Shown: in pieces, positions 26,386-36,106 of the stretch | Layout: the number at the start of each line of letters is the position of its first letter | How positions within the stretch are numbered: position 1 is the stretch's first letter | DNA from: Kistimonas sp964291505 | Lineage (GTDB): Bacteria > Pseudomonadota > Gammaproteobacteria > Pseudomonadales > Endozoicomonadaceae | NCBI GenBank assembly: GCA_964291505.2 | Contig: OZ220216.1 | Coordinates: 310,001 to 374,000 of the forward strand | Direction: 5' to 3' | Length of the DNA: 64,000 bases | Made by a program: the position numbers and the translations under genes | Notes under the pieces: generated by a model | Told to the model about the DNA's origin: nothing | The model's database searches: none | The model's input: only the letters and a program-made list of their open reading frames with translations

Positions 26386-26694
26386 ATGACCCGACATAGA
26401 AACCCTGCTTATACCGAAGAGTTCCGAAAAGAAGCTGTTCGCCTGGCAGGCTTACCCGATCACAAAGCTTCTGCTGTTGCTGAACAACTCGGTATCAGCG
26501 TACAGCAGATCTACAACTGGAAACGACAGTTCACACGGATTTCTGATAAACAGTTCAACTCGCTCAATGGCGTTGACTACTCGAAGAAAGAATCCGAAGA
26601 AGTTCGCCGTCTCAAGCGTGAGAACACACGACTACAACAAGAGAACGAGTTTTTAAAAAAGGTCTCTGCGTACTTCGCGAAAAGCCAGGAATGA
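26386..26694 (+). CDS. IS3-family transposase OrfA
   Basis: 102 residues: HTH of the transposase-8 type (EEFRKEAVRLAG, then SAVAEQLGISVQQIYNWKRQ) followed by a leucine-zipper-like coiled coil (RRLKRENTRLQQENEFLKK). It binds the element ends. The stop overlaps the orfB start (ATGA), and a slippery A-AAA-AAG at 26655-26661 allows the fused OrfAB. Confidence 0.92.
   Translation: MTRHRNPAYTEEFRKEAVRLAGLPDHKASAVAEQLGISVQQIYNWKRQFTRISDKQFNSLNGVDYSKKESEEVRRLKRENTRLQQENEFLKKVSAYFAKSQE
26655..26661 (+). promoter_or_regulatory. Programmed -1 frameshift heptamer of the IS3 element
   Basis: A AAA AAG in the orfA frame, followed by G, is the canonical slippery site used by IS3-family elements to make the OrfAB transposase by -1 frameshifting. 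Confidence 0.75.
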
Positions 26695-27551
26695 AGTACG
26701 CCCTGATCGCCAGGTACCGGGCTACCTACACCCTGGTGCTCATGTGCCGGGTCATGGGTGTCTCTCGTTCAGGCTTTTATCGATGGCAAGCTGCTGGTGA
26801 GAACAACCGTCAACAGCGTCGCAAAAAGCTTGAAGCGGCGGTTATGTTGACCTTCAAATCCTACAAGGCCAGGTATGGGGCTCCACGGATTACCCGGGAA
26901 TTGAATGCTTTGGGTATACAGTGTTGCGTGAATGCTGTGGCCCGCCTGATGCAACAGGCTGGCATCAAGGCGCGTAACGGCAAATCATTTAAATACTCAC
27001 CCAGTGCTGAAGCCATCTACGGCGTGGCTGATAATCAGCTGAATCGTCGTTTCAGCGCTGGAGGGCCGAACCGGAAGTGGACTACTGATATCACCTATAT
27101 CTGGGTTAAAGATAAGTGGCTGTATCTTGCCGCCGTCATGGATCTCTACTCCCGCAAAATCGTCGGCTGGTCGCTCGATACAACGATGACAGAACAGCTC
27201 ATCACACGGGCCTTGGAAATGGCATTTGCACAGCGGAACATACAGCCTGGTTTAATGATCCACTCGGATCGTGGCGTACAGTATCGGGCAACACGGTATC
27301 AAAGCCTTATACGACGCAACGGATGTGAACCTAGCATGAGCCGTCAAGGTAACTGTTGGGATAATGCGGCTATGGAATCGTTCTTTAGTCGACTCAAAGT
27401 TGAGTTGGTTTATGCGGAGCGGTTTCAATCACTTGATCAGGCACGATCCAGTATCTTCGAGTACATCGAGATGTTCTATAACAGAACTCGACGTCACTCA
27501 GCGCTGGGTTATCTTAGCCCTGCCAAGTTCGAAGAAGTTAATCATCATTAG
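26691..27551 (+). CDS. IS3-family transposase OrfB (rve integrase domain)
   Basis: 286 residues. An HTH_21 region (SRSGFYRWQAAG) precedes the retroviral-type integrase core with catalytic residues in WTTDITYI (Asp), MIHSDRGVQY (Asp) and NAAMESFFSRLK (Glu). It joins the element ends to target DNA. Intact, so the element may be active. Confidence 0.93.
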   Translation: MKYALIARYRATYTLVLMCRVMGVSRSGFYRWQAAGENNRQQRRKKLEAAVMLTFKSYKARYGAPRITRELNALGIQCCVNAVARLMQQAGIKARNGKSFKYSPSAEAIYGVADNQLNRRFSAGGPNRKWTTDITYIWVKDKWLYLAAVMDLYSRKIVGWSLDTTMTEQLITRALEMAFAQRNIQPGLMIHSDRGVQYRATRYQSLIRRNGCEPSMSRQGNCWDNAAMESFFSRLKVELVYAERFQSLDQARSSIFEYIEMFYNRTRRHSALGYLSPAKFEEVNHH

Positions 27552-27620
27552 GTGTCCACTTTTCGTGGGTAACACCAATTTGTCAACGAAAGATCGAGTG
27601 AACATTGGTAGTCAATATTA

Positions 27621-28646
27621 ATGAATGATAGCGAGTTAGAAAAACTTATCAATCCAAGTTGGATGAAGAGCTTGGGTGTCATCAGTAAACATGCTGAATG
27701 GATTAAAACTAGTCACATTCCAGCAACGGTAGAGATGATGAACCGGCATAGTGCGTTAATCTCCCCAGTTGCATCTGAGCTTTCAAGAATTGGTGAAGTT
27801 AGCAAACTTATTTCTAACCTAGCTATTCCAGAATCAATAATCTATAAAAATTCACTCTTTGAACAGTTAAGCAAAGTAACTTTAGACTTAAATAAAAAAT
27901 TATCGAATCAAGCTCTCTCAGATATCAGGGACAATACGAGCTTCATTTCTCAAGCTTTGCAAAAGAGTCTGGGGCAAACTCACAAGCTATTTGTAGCAGA
28001 ATATATGGCAGATTATTCAAAGCATATTTTACAGGCTTCTGCTTTAGCTAATACAATAAAAGTTCCTGAGTTGCCTTCGTTAAAAATATTTCATGAATTA
28101 AAAAACTCTCCCTTCTTTATTCCAGATGTAAGTGTATTAAGGAAAATATCTGAAGTAGATCTTTCTAACTTCATAGATGACGAGGGATCGCCAGACTTTA
28201 GCTGTGAGGTGGCTATAGAAATTGGCGAAACAAATGATTTTAATTCGTTGTCAGAAAGTTCAAAGCAGTTTCTATATTACTTTTATCACACTTATTTGCT
28301 ACCAATTTTACTTGGCTGTTTATCTTCAATTATCATGACTCAATTGCAATTAGTCCAAGATGAACTGGCTAAATGCTCAACGCCAAGAGAAATTAAAAAA
28401 GTTATTCGAAGTTTCTCAAGCTTTGATAAAGATGCATTATCCGGTTACAGAGTTGCTATCTCTGACAGTTTAAACCTTCGCACAGAGCCAGCGTTGAAGT
28501 CAGGAATAATAGAGTCTTTACCCATTGGTACTCTTTTAGAAGTTATCGATAAAAGTAAAAAATCATGGATACTTGTAGAGATAGAGAACAATGATGAAAC
28601 AATCCAAGGCTGGGTATCAAGAAAGCACACGACATACATCAAGTAA
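27621..28646 (+). CDS. Helical protein with C-terminal bacterial SH3 domain
   Basis: 341 residues, very AT-rich gene. Residues about 1-215 are helical without recognised motif; a hydrophobic segment (YLLPILLGCLSSIIM, about 224-238) could be a membrane or core helix; residues about 275-341 form an SH3b domain (DSLNLRTEPALKSGIIESL, then GWVSRKHTTYIK). The layout of helical region plus SH3b occurs in phage-defence and cassette proteins. It lies after attC 3 and the IS3 element, so it is probably the cassette displaced by that IS. No attC follows; a terminator hairpin overlaps its stop. Confidence 0.72.
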   Translation: MNDSELEKLINPSWMKSLGVISKHAEWIKTSHIPATVEMMNRHSALISPVASELSRIGEVSKLISNLAIPESIIYKNSLFEQLSKVTLDLNKKLSNQALSDIRDNTSFISQALQKSLGQTHKLFVAEYMADYSKHILQASALANTIKVPELPSLKIFHELKNSPFFIPDVSVLRKISEVDLSNFIDDEGSPDFSCEVAIEIGETNDFNSLSESSKQFLYYFYHTYLLPILLGCLSSIIMTQLQLVQDELAKCSTPREIKKVIRSFSSFDKDALSGYRVAISDSLNLRTEPALKSGIIESLPIGTLLEVIDKSKKSWILVEIENNDETIQGWVSRKHTTYIK

Positions 28647-28675
28647 CCGAGATTTAACAAGTAAATCTCGGTTAC
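28643..28675 (+). terminator. Hairpin overlapping the SH3 gene stop
   Basis: Perfect 14-bp arms GTAACCGAGATTTA and TAAATCTCGGTTAC around a five-base loop, then a short T-rich run. It includes the stop codon of the SH3 gene and marks the likely end of the left array. Confidence 0.8.
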
Positions 28676-28787
28676 GATCATTTTGGTATGTATAAATACC
28701 TTTGGTCAGGTATATATGACAAGAAATTAAAGTCCAATATTAACACTATAACCTTAAAATAACTAATTTCCAAATAGTGGTTGAATA

Positions 28788-30469
28788 ATGACAAAAAAAC
28801 AAAGTCTAAAGTTTAAATTCAGAAAAAATATGTCAATAGGGGCAATGGGCGCAGAGGATGATACTAAGTACCTGATAGATTGTTTTATCAATACTGGTGA
28901 TTTTGAGGTCGCTGCTGATGTAAATGATCCTCACTCTATTATCTTAGGTAGAACAGGGGCTGGAAAAAGTGCGCTCATCGAGAAAATAAAAAAAGAGAAG
29001 CAAAATGTTATTGAGTTGTTGCCAGAGGAACTTTCGCTTAATTATATATCCAACTCAAATATTCTTTCTTTTTTTGAAAGTATTGGTGTTAATCTTGATA
29101 TATTTTATCAGCTGTTATGGCGACACATATTGGTTGTTGAGTTAATACAAAAGCGATATAAGATAAATAATGAGAACAATACAAAATCATTTTTTGAAAC
29201 ATTGAATGATATATTTAGTAGGGATAGGAAAAAAGAAAGAGCTATAAACTACCTAAGGCAATGGGGAGATAAGTTTTGGCTCGAAACAGATGTAAGAATA
29301 CAAGAGCTCACTCACAAGCTTGAAAATGAACTAAGAGGATCTGTAAATTTAAGTGTATATGGCATTGACTCTAGTCTATCTGGTACTGAAAAACTTAGCT
29401 CAGAAGAGAAACTTGAAATAACTAATCGTGCTCAAGCTGTTGTTAATAGAGTTCAAATTCAGGAGTTGAATCAAGTAATTAATTTTCTCGCTCAAGAAGT
29501 ATTTTCAGATACACAAAATAAGTATTATATAGTTATAGATAAACTTGATGATAATTGGGTTGATGATATAGCAAGGTATAGATTAATTCGAGCCCTGATT
29601 GAAACCATAAAGACATTTAGAAGAATTACACCAGTAAAAATTCTTATAGCTCTCCGAATTGATCTTATAGGTAGAGTTTTCGATTTGACAAGAGATGCAG
29701 GGTTTCAAGAAGAGAAGTACGAAGATTTAATGTTGCGTATAAAATGGAGTTCAAGCGATCTAGAAAATCTATTGAATAAAAGAATAGGTCTTTTGGTTAG
29801 AGAGCATTATACAAAGAATGGTGCAAAATTTAAGGATTTACCTATGTAGGTGATTCTTCAAGCCTAACTTTTATACTTGATCGCACTCTAATGAGGCCAA
29901 GGGATGCCATATTGTATATAAATGAGTGTTTGCTTTTGGCTCAAGATCAAACGACAATTTCTCCGAAAGTCATTAGAGATGCTGAAATTTCTTACTCAAA
30001 GAAACGTCTTAAAAACTTATGTCAAGAATGGTTTGCTGACTATCCATTAATGGAAACATATTTTGAAATGCTAAAGAAAAAAAAGAGCAGTATAAAACAT
30101 TCTGACTTTTCTAGAGAGCAAGTGGAAGACCTGGCTCTTGAGCTCATAATTAATGAAAAGCATAAGAATGATCCAATACGAAAAGAAGCATATAGGCTAA
30201 TCGAAGAAAAACAAATTTCACGTTCGGTTTTTCTAAATAGACTTCTTAGAGTGTTGTATAAGGTTGGTGCAATTGGTATAAAAAAAGATGGATATTCATC
30301 AACCATATGGTCTCAGGATAATGAACCTGAAATTGCAGAGTCTGAAGTTAAGAGATCTTCGTTTTTTTATGTGCATCCTATGCTTTGGCGTGAATTGGGT
30401 ATTTATAATGATAAAAAATCACATGCCTATTCACTGAGTAAAGCTACGAATGTTTCTGATATTCAATAG
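28788..30469 (+). pseudogene. Frameshifted P-loop ATPase, Sll1717-like family
   Basis: Two open frames belong to one protein of about 560 residues. The first (28788-29849) has Walker A GRTGAGKS (residues 54-61), a Walker-B-like strand YYIVIDKLDDNW and a sensor-like arginine region. It ends at KDLPM and a stop. Shifting one base back near 29845 restores the family sequence (YVGDSSSLTFILDRTLMRPRD) into the second frame (to 30469). That means one base is missing near 29844. The gene is very AT-rich, unlike rsuA downstream, and sits next to the cassette array. Its relatives occur in mobile and defence regions. A programmed frameshift is not supported, as there is no slippery heptamer. Confidence 0.72.
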
Positions 30470-30557
30470 TCGATATATTATTAAATGTATTCTGTATCCG
30501 TTATGGGACATGTCTAGAAAACTAGAGCTAAATTATACTGAATCCTATTATTTATAC

Positions 30558-31268
30558 ATGAAATCCAAAACCTACCGACTCGATCGCTTCATCAGCAAAC
30601 ACAGTCCTTTTTCGATGTCGGATACTCGTTACCTGATTGCGCAAAAACGTATTCTGTTAGATGGCCATACGGCCCATTCCGTTCAACAGACAGTGACTGA
30701 ATTCACCCATGTCGTACTGGATGGTCACTGCTTAAAGGATAAACAGCCCGTCTATCTCATGCTGAACAAACCCAAAGGGGTTGTCAGTGCCACGAAAGAC
30801 AGTCAACACACCACCGTGCTGGATATGATTCAGCACCCTCAGAAGGGCGAACTCCACATTGTGGGTCGGCTGGATTTGAATACCACGGGGCTGGTGTTAT
30901 TGACCAACGATGGCGCGTGGTCCCGCAAGGTCAGTTTACCCGAGACCAAGCTCGCCAAGACCTATGAGGTGACATTGGCCAAGCCATTAACGGATGAGTA
31001 TATTGCGGTATTTCGGGAAGGGATCTATTTTGCGTACGAAAACATTACCACCCAGCCCGCCTGTTTAGAGATTCTCTCCCCCTACACTGCCAGGCTCTCG
31101 ATCATTGAAGGCAAGTATCACCAGGTGAAACGCATGTTTGGCTATTTCCGAAACCCGGTGTTGGCGCTTCACCGGGTCTCTGTGGGCCAGATCACTCTGG
31201 GTGATCTCGAGCAGGGCCAGAGCCGGTTACTGACCATGGAAGAGACGGCGTTAAATCCGTGTTATTGA
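30558..31268 (+). CDS. rsuA: Ribosomal small-subunit pseudouridine synthase A
   Basis: 236 residues from the ATG at 30558. An N-terminal S4-like RNA-binding region (TYRLDRFISKHSPFSMSDTR) is followed by the catalytic block GRLDLNTTGLVLLTNDG with the essential aspartate, and KYHQVKRMFG near the end. It makes pseudouridine 516 in 16S rRNA. The longer frame upstream (from 30450) is AT-rich and unrelated. The last coding bases are repeated 2.2 kb downstream, so the present 3' end may have been rebuilt by an insertion. Confidence 0.88.
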   Translation: MKSKTYRLDRFISKHSPFSMSDTRYLIAQKRILLDGHTAHSVQQTVTEFTHVVLDGHCLKDKQPVYLMLNKPKGVVSATKDSQHTTVLDMIQHPQKGELHIVGRLDLNTTGLVLLTNDGAWSRKVSLPETKLAKTYEVTLAKPLTDEYIAVFREGIYFAYENITTQPACLEILSPYTARLSIIEGKYHQVKRMFGYFRNPVLALHRVSVGQITLGDLEQGQSRLLTMEETALNPCY

Positions 31269-31467
31269 ATGAATGAGAATAAGGCATAGCTCTTGTCGTG
31301 CGATGCACTATTGCCCGCCACCACACCTTCTTTCCAAAGAAGACTAAAAACGTAAGGCCAGGGCGCCTTCTCAATGAGGCATGAGATAGACCTCCATGCA
31401 AATCACATGTCTTATTGAGAATACCCCTGGCGTATGTCAAACTTCGTGTATTGCTAATAACGATTGA

Positions 31468-32280
31468 TTAACCTTCCAGTTCTTTGACAGTATCAAAGAA
31501 AATCCCCTGCATATCCTCTGCTTCACGCTCTGTCTGTCCGCCATGTTTAAGGAACGTTGTAATAATCGTCTGCGTTTTTTCATCTTTAGCCCGGCTAAGA
31601 AAGTAGCGTAATTCCAATTCAGCCCCGGCTTGTTCATCTTTGATGGATATGGCGACGATATTCTTGTACATACCAATATCTTCAAGTTCCCACTTGCTTA
31701 AAATTCCCAGCAGTTGAGACAGAAAGCCTTCCATCTCGGCCTTTGGCACATGTCGAGTAATAATATTCAATGTTTCAGCCTGCTGAGGACTAAAGTCAGC
31801 GCCCGTCAGCAATGCCTGTAATGCTTTGCTCTTCCCGAGCCGACGCGCATATTGGACCGCTCCCTGCCCACCCGTAGGAATATTGATATACAGTTCAGGC
31901 TGCGCAAAAGCGGCATTCTCGGTGCCGTAGGATAGATCGCAGGCCATGACAAATTCGTCGCCCCCTCCACGTGCATAGCCATCAACAATACACACGGATA
32001 ACTGCTGCATTGACTTAATGTTATGAATCAAATGGCTAAATTCAATGCAGGCCGCCTGACCACCTGGCGTACCGTTAATGAGGGTAATATCAAGATGCGC
32101 CAGAAAAAAAACAGGATTCAGGGATTTGAAGACTACGACAGTCGTATCCCTGTCATCTTTCAATGAAAGGATGAATTTGTTTAATTCATTGATCAGGTCA
32201 ATCGTTAGTAAGTTGATCGGCTTATTATCAACAGAAACATACGTGATTTTTCCCTCTTTGCTGATGGCGATTTTACTCAT
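31468..32280 (-). CDS. Enoyl-CoA hydratase/isomerase-family protein
   Basis: 270 residues with a crotonase fold: VDNKPINLLT at the CoA-binding start, oxyanion-hole region (VFFLAHLDI) and the second block VDGYARGGGDEFVMACDL, FAQPELYINIPTGGQG. Reaction could be hydration, isomerisation or C-C cleavage of an acyl-CoA; the catalytic glutamates are not all conserved (the first usual GA.GG site reads ARGGGDE). It is divergent from a LysR regulator, 147 bases apart, which likely controls it. The pair is flanked by copies of the rsuA 3' end. Confidence 0.85.
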   Translation of the reverse strand: MSKIAISKEGKITYVSVDNKPINLLTIDLINELNKFILSLKDDRDTTVVVFKSLNPVFFLAHLDITLINGTPGGQAACIEFSHLIHNIKSMQQLSVCIVDGYARGGGDEFVMACDLSYGTENAAFAQPELYINIPTGGQGAVQYARRLGKSKALQALLTGADFSPQQAETLNIITRHVPKAEMEGFLSQLLGILSKWELEDIGMYKNIVAISIKDEQAGAELELRYFLSRAKDEKTQTIITTFLKHGGQTEREAEDMQGIFFDTVKELEG

Positions 32281-32426
32281 TACAACAACCTTCTATTGGC
32301 GAGTGAAAGAGCCTATTTGTCAGACAACTGACTGGCATCAGAACTATAGGAAAAAACGACGGCTGGAAAAGGGACAGATAAGCATTATATTGTTGTCCAA
32401 ATGGCAACAATGCGAACCAATGACGT

Positions 32427-33386
32427 ATGGGGTTTACTGAGCGCTTACTGCTATTTCTTCGGGTGGCTGAAGCTCTGTCGTTCACGAGTGCCGCCGAGCA
32501 AATGCAAGTCAATCGCTCGATGGTTTCAAAACAAATTCACAAGTTAGAAAACGAGCTTGGCATACGCCTGCTCAACAGAACGACGCGGTCTATGTCATTG
32601 ACAAGCGCCGGCAATGACATACTGGTTCAAGCTAAGCGTTTGCGCACAGTCCTCGATGAAACGCGATTGCAAGCACAATGTTTTCACTCTCAACCCGTGG
32701 GCTCTTTAAGGATAAACAGCACCTGTCACTTTGGGCGTAATTATGTGCAGAAGGCCGTGGTTCACTATCAAAAATTATATCCCGACATCAGCATAGAGCT
32801 GAGACTGGAAGACAAGATGGTTGATCTTATTGCCGAGAACTTTGATCTTGGGTTCCGAACAGGATACTTAGCGGATTCAAGCCTTATCTATAGAAAGCTG
32901 GCCAGGAATCGTCTTCTTATTGTTGCCTCCCCCGAATTTTTACAACGACAGGGCACGCCACAATCCATCGCGGAACTTGAACAATTGCCCGCAGCCGTTT
33001 ATTCCTTTAACGGGCGTTTGATGGATAAGTTTAAATACTATGACACTAACGGAGAAGAATCTTACCTCCAGCTGAATGCCATTTATAAAACGAATGAACA
33101 GGATGGTATGCTGGAAGCCGCCGTAAGCGGCAATATGTTATCCGTTGTGACAGCCGAAATGATCAAAGATGAAATCCTGGAGGGGAAGCTCGTTCCTGTC
33201 ATGACACACATTCATCTGGCTGACTTTGGTACGTTTTATGCCGTTTATCCTCACAGGGATTTACCCCTTAAATCCCGCCTGTTTCTCGATGTCATTCAAC
33301 AAATGATTGGCGAGACAACGCCCGTATGGGAGCAGCGTATACCTGATTTTGAAACACTCTATGCAACAACAATCTGCCCTGGGTGA
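32427..33386 (+). CDS. LysR-family transcriptional regulator
   Basis: 319 residues, N-terminal HTH (FLRVAEALSFTSAAEQMQVN, then SMVSKQIHKLENELGIRLL) and a LysR substrate domain (VGSLRINSTCHFGRNYVQKA). It belongs to the CrgA-like group that often represses a divergent enzyme gene, here the enoyl-CoA hydratase-like gene. Effector unknown. Codon use matches its partner. Confidence 0.9.
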   Translation: MGFTERLLLFLRVAEALSFTSAAEQMQVNRSMVSKQIHKLENELGIRLLNRTTRSMSLTSAGNDILVQAKRLRTVLDETRLQAQCFHSQPVGSLRINSTCHFGRNYVQKAVVHYQKLYPDISIELRLEDKMVDLIAENFDLGFRTGYLADSSLIYRKLARNRLLIVASPEFLQRQGTPQSIAELEQLPAAVYSFNGRLMDKFKYYDTNGEESYLQLNAIYKTNEQDGMLEAAVSGNMLSVVTAEMIKDEILEGKLVPVMTHIHLADFGTFYAVYPHRDLPLKSRLFLDVIQQMIGETTPVWEQRIPDFETLYATTICPG

Positions 33387-33413
33387 TCAACAAGTACAGG
33401 GACCGAGTCGGTG

Positions 33414-33437
33414 ACTGACCATGGAAGAGACGGCGTT
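33414..33437 (+). repeat. Second copy of the rsuA 3' end
   Basis: These 24 bases are identical to 31229-31252 inside the end of rsuA (the codons for LTMEETA), and flanking bases also match partially. The copy lies just after the LysR gene, so a direct repeat brackets the enoyl-CoA hydratase/LysR pair. Confidence 0.85.
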
Positions 33438-33457
33438 TAACAAAAGCACACCCCTCC

Positions 33458-34171
33458 CTAGCTTCCCACATCGATTTCTAGCTCATCATCAGAAGGGACA
33501 TTGGTGGCTTGAGGTGACGAAGCGGGTTCACTGTATAGCTGTGGTACAACCCTCTCTCTTTCTACATCTGTCGCATCAAGGTGAGAGATTGAAAAATGTG
33601 ATGATCGCTCTGACATGTCCGGGCTATTAATGAATGATGCTACGGCACTTGCTGGCCTTATAGCGCGCGTTGGCGTGTCTGATCGTCGTGATGGTCCACC
33701 TGGATACCCAGATGCAGTGACTGACGTTGATTCATGGGATGCTTGTGCCTGACACGATGCTGTAGCTGTACGCCTGTAATCGTCACCACAGACAAACGGG
33801 CTGCCTGTTCTGACAAATGTTGTGTCGCGAGGCATTGGCATAAAAGGGGACGCAGTACTATGAGAAAATGGTGGGACACTACCCATAAAGGGAGGCATCG
33901 GTGCTACCGGTGTGGTCATTCTTGCCGGAAAAGGCATCCCTGCCCCCTGATGGGTAAACGCCAATGGGGATTGATATTGGCTTAGTCGCATTTCTTGTTG
34001 TAGTAGTCGTATACCTGCCTCCAGACCTTCTCTATAGCCTACATGACGACCAACCATGAAGCCCCAGTCAAAATCCGCGTTATAAGCCGAGGGATAGCCA
34101 GTTGGTGGGTAGTGTCCAGCGGGAGGATAGGGTGAACTGCCGGATTGATAAGGGGGATAATTGGGGCGCAT
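33458..34171 (-). CDS. Pro/Tyr/Ser-rich protein of unknown function
   Basis: 237 residues. The N-terminus is Pro-Tyr-Gly rich (YPPYQ, YPPAGHYPP, YPSAY), then a short helical block (DFDWGFMVGRHVGYREGLEA, LLQQEMRLS) and a long disordered Ser/Thr/Pro tail ending in acidic residues (DDELEIDVGS). No signal peptide or membrane span. Pro-rich low-complexity proteins of this kind are common candidate effectors in invertebrate symbionts, but no function can be assigned. Confidence 0.6.
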   Translation of the reverse strand: MRPNYPPYQSGSSPYPPAGHYPPTGYPSAYNADFDWGFMVGRHVGYREGLEAGIRLLQQEMRLSQYQSPLAFTHQGAGMPFPARMTTPVAPMPPFMGSVPPFSHSTASPFMPMPRDTTFVRTGSPFVCGDDYRRTATASCQAQASHESTSVTASGYPGGPSRRSDTPTRAIRPASAVASFINSPDMSERSSHFSISHLDATDVERERVVPQLYSEPASSPQATNVPSDDELEIDVGS

Positions 34172-34424
34172 AAATTTCCAGTCTTCGTTAATTGGCTAAA
34201 TTGTCTGACTATGACGCCATATATCCACAAAAATTTTTGATGTTGTTAAAAGCGCTAACCATTAAAGCGTTTTTGTTCATATTACTTGCTGATGAAGCAG
34301 GCTGGGCAACGCACTAATACGTTCGGCCGGACTCCAAAGGGTGGGTAGAGCAGGGGAAAGTGTTGAAAGTTGGGTAATGTGTAAACAGTAAAATATGACG
34401 ATTTATCAATAGGCCCGGATGCTA

Positions 34425-34620
34425 TTAAGCATTCTGTTGATTCATATCGTCCAATAAGGCCACGACAGCATATCCGTTATCCTCTATGCCTGCCAGGAGC
34501 GATTCGGCGACTAAGCTGTAGGCAATATTAACCGCTGGATCTTTATCGTTTAGCGCTTTCCGTGTAAAACTACCGATCGCTTTGGTAGTGAATACATCTG
34601 CTTCACCGGCGTTTAACGTT
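34425..34620 (-). pseudogene. Open remnant after the coiled-coil protein
   Basis: On the minus strand, just after the stop of the next gene, a frame stays open for about 65 codons (LNAGEADVFTTKAIG, then AESLLAGIEDNGYAV, ALLDDMNQQNA) but has no start codon. It may be a frameshifted C-terminus of the protein at 34625-36106 or the end of another lost gene. The composition looks coding. Confidence 0.4.
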
Positions 34621-34624
34621 TGAT

Positions 34625-36106
34625 TTATCGAAAATTAACACTCTGGAAACAAGACAGCGTTACTGCTGAGGCATGGCAAGTTTCTTCTTCCGGCTTCCAG
34701 GGTATCCCCCATTCCTCGAGTTTACCTTTCCAGGCCTTGCGCACGTGGGACGACCACTTGATGCGCCCCACCGTGCACAGTTCAGTTGGCAGGTTTTGTC
34801 TTAGCCATTCAGCCATCAGATTGCGTGCCCACGCAGCGTTATCAACGTCAGACCAAAGGCAGCGCCTGATCTCTTTGAATAAGCTGTCCAGTGTCTCCAG
34901 TTCCCCAAGCAGGGCTGCTGTTTGCGTACGTTCATTGGCATAAGCTTGGCGAAGAGTAGAGACAGCGCACCCCCTGCGAATACGGTGGAGCAGCCCAGGT
35001 GGTGCCTGCAACAGTGAACGCATCTCGTCACAGACGCTTTCCAACGACCTGATGCCTCGAAGCGGCAATAGCTCATGTTCATCGTCATCATCGTATATTG
35101 AAGGCAGGCTTTTTTTCAGTGTTTCAATCTCTTGCTCAAGAGTTTCGTTTTCCGTCGTAACCGTGGTTTGCAAGGCTTTTAATGCCTCCAGTGTCGACTC
35201 TTCTGTTGGTGCAGTTGTCGTCAACATAGAAAGAGAGACGGTATTACTGTCAGGTTTTGTCCACCATTTCACATGTTTGGCATGAATATCGGTAATTCGT
35301 CGTAATAATTTTACGCAGTTTTCCAAGGCTGGGCGTTTGTGATAGGTCTGTTCAATGGACTGAATAATGTCATGTTTGTGTTGTTTATCCATGGATGGAA
35401 GGATGCTCTTTGCGATTGCCATGAAGGCTTCCTGTATGGATGTGTTGCTATCTCTTTTGTTCTCCTCCTTTTCTTTGTTGACGGATCCAATATAGATGAT
35501 TTGATAGCGACATTGACCTTCCTCGGCCTCTTTAATTTCAAAGTCTGTCGGTAAAAAACATTGGTTAAGCATTTGATACAACATATCGCTTTGAGGCAGG
35601 TCATCGAGCAATAGGGCGATTGTGACTTGAAAAGTTTCAAAATTAGCGGGCATTTGAATATTGCTTATATGGTAGGGCTCTCTCATTGTTGGTTGTTTAT
35701 TCAGGAATCGTCTAATAGCGTTATGTTGCAAATAACAGTGCTTTAAATATTGAATATGTTCTTTTGTCGACTCCTGCAAGTATTCGCTTAATGCAGTAGT
35801 CAGAAGCGCTTTCAGGTTGTCTTTTGTGTAAAAGTAGGCTTTTTTTCCCATATCTTGAGGGTCATGCTTTTTTACCGTTCGTGATCGCACAGCCTGGCCA
35901 GAACCCGCCAAATTGCTTATGGAGCCGCCAAGCTGTGAAGACCTTTCCCCAAGGCTCGTCATGGATGTTGTGGTTGATGTTTCACCCATACTTTGGATAT
36001 TGTGGGTGGCAAACGCCTGATCGCGATCCGTTTCCTCTGAGGTTATTAAATGCCCCAGGAAGCGGCGAATACGAGCCATAGATGAAACGATATTGTCCAC
36101 ATTCAT
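34625..36106 (-). CDS. Large helical protein of unknown function, candidate effector
   Basis: 493 residues. Ser/Thr-rich N-terminal 80 residues, then mostly helical; a coiled-coil-like stretch occurs at about 300-345 (TTENETLEQEIETLKKSL) followed by an acidic patch (YDDDDEHE). No signal peptide, membrane span or catalytic motif recognised. It starts MNVDN after TGGGAA and is monocistronic. Neighbouring proteins of similar style (low-complexity ends, helical middle) suggest a shared lifestyle-related role; function unknown. Confidence 0.65.
   Translation of the reverse strand: MNVDNIVSSMARIRRFLGHLITSEETDRDQAFATHNIQSMGETSTTTSMTSLGERSSQLGGSISNLAGSGQAVRSRTVKKHDPQDMGKKAYFYTKDNLKALLTTALSEYLQESTKEHIQYLKHCYLQHNAIRRFLNKQPTMREPYHISNIQMPANFETFQVTIALLLDDLPQSDMLYQMLNQCFLPTDFEIKEAEEGQCRYQIIYIGSVNKEKEENKRDSNTSIQEAFMAIAKSILPSMDKQHKHDIIQSIEQTYHKRPALENCVKLLRRITDIHAKHVKWWTKPDSNTVSLSMLTTTAPTEESTLEALKALQTTVTTENETLEQEIETLKKSLPSIYDDDDEHELLPLRGIRSLESVCDEMRSLLQAPPGLLHRIRRGCAVSTLRQAYANERTQTAALLGELETLDSLFKEIRRCLWSDVDNAAWARNLMAEWLRQNLPTELCTVGRIKWSSHVRKAWKGKLEEWGIPWKPEEETCHASAVTLSCFQSVNFR

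Larger units (their letters stand above)
26325..27573 (+). mobile_element. IS3-family insertion sequence
   Basis: Imperfect 23-bp terminal inverted repeats (26325-26347, starting GTTACCCACGAA, and 27551-27573; 21 of 23 positions match) flank overlapping orfA and orfB genes. Total 1249 bp. I see no target duplication. It has landed six bases after the core of attC site 3. Confidence 0.9.

Noticed and set aside
28788..30469. Programmed frameshifting in the ATPase gene
   Set aside because: No slippery heptamer or stimulatory hairpin is seen at the break, and the shift simply restores a family frame, so a deletion is the simpler account.
34425..34620. Separate small gene downstream of the coiled-coil protein
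   Set aside because: No start codon in the open frame; kept only as a low-confidence remnant.
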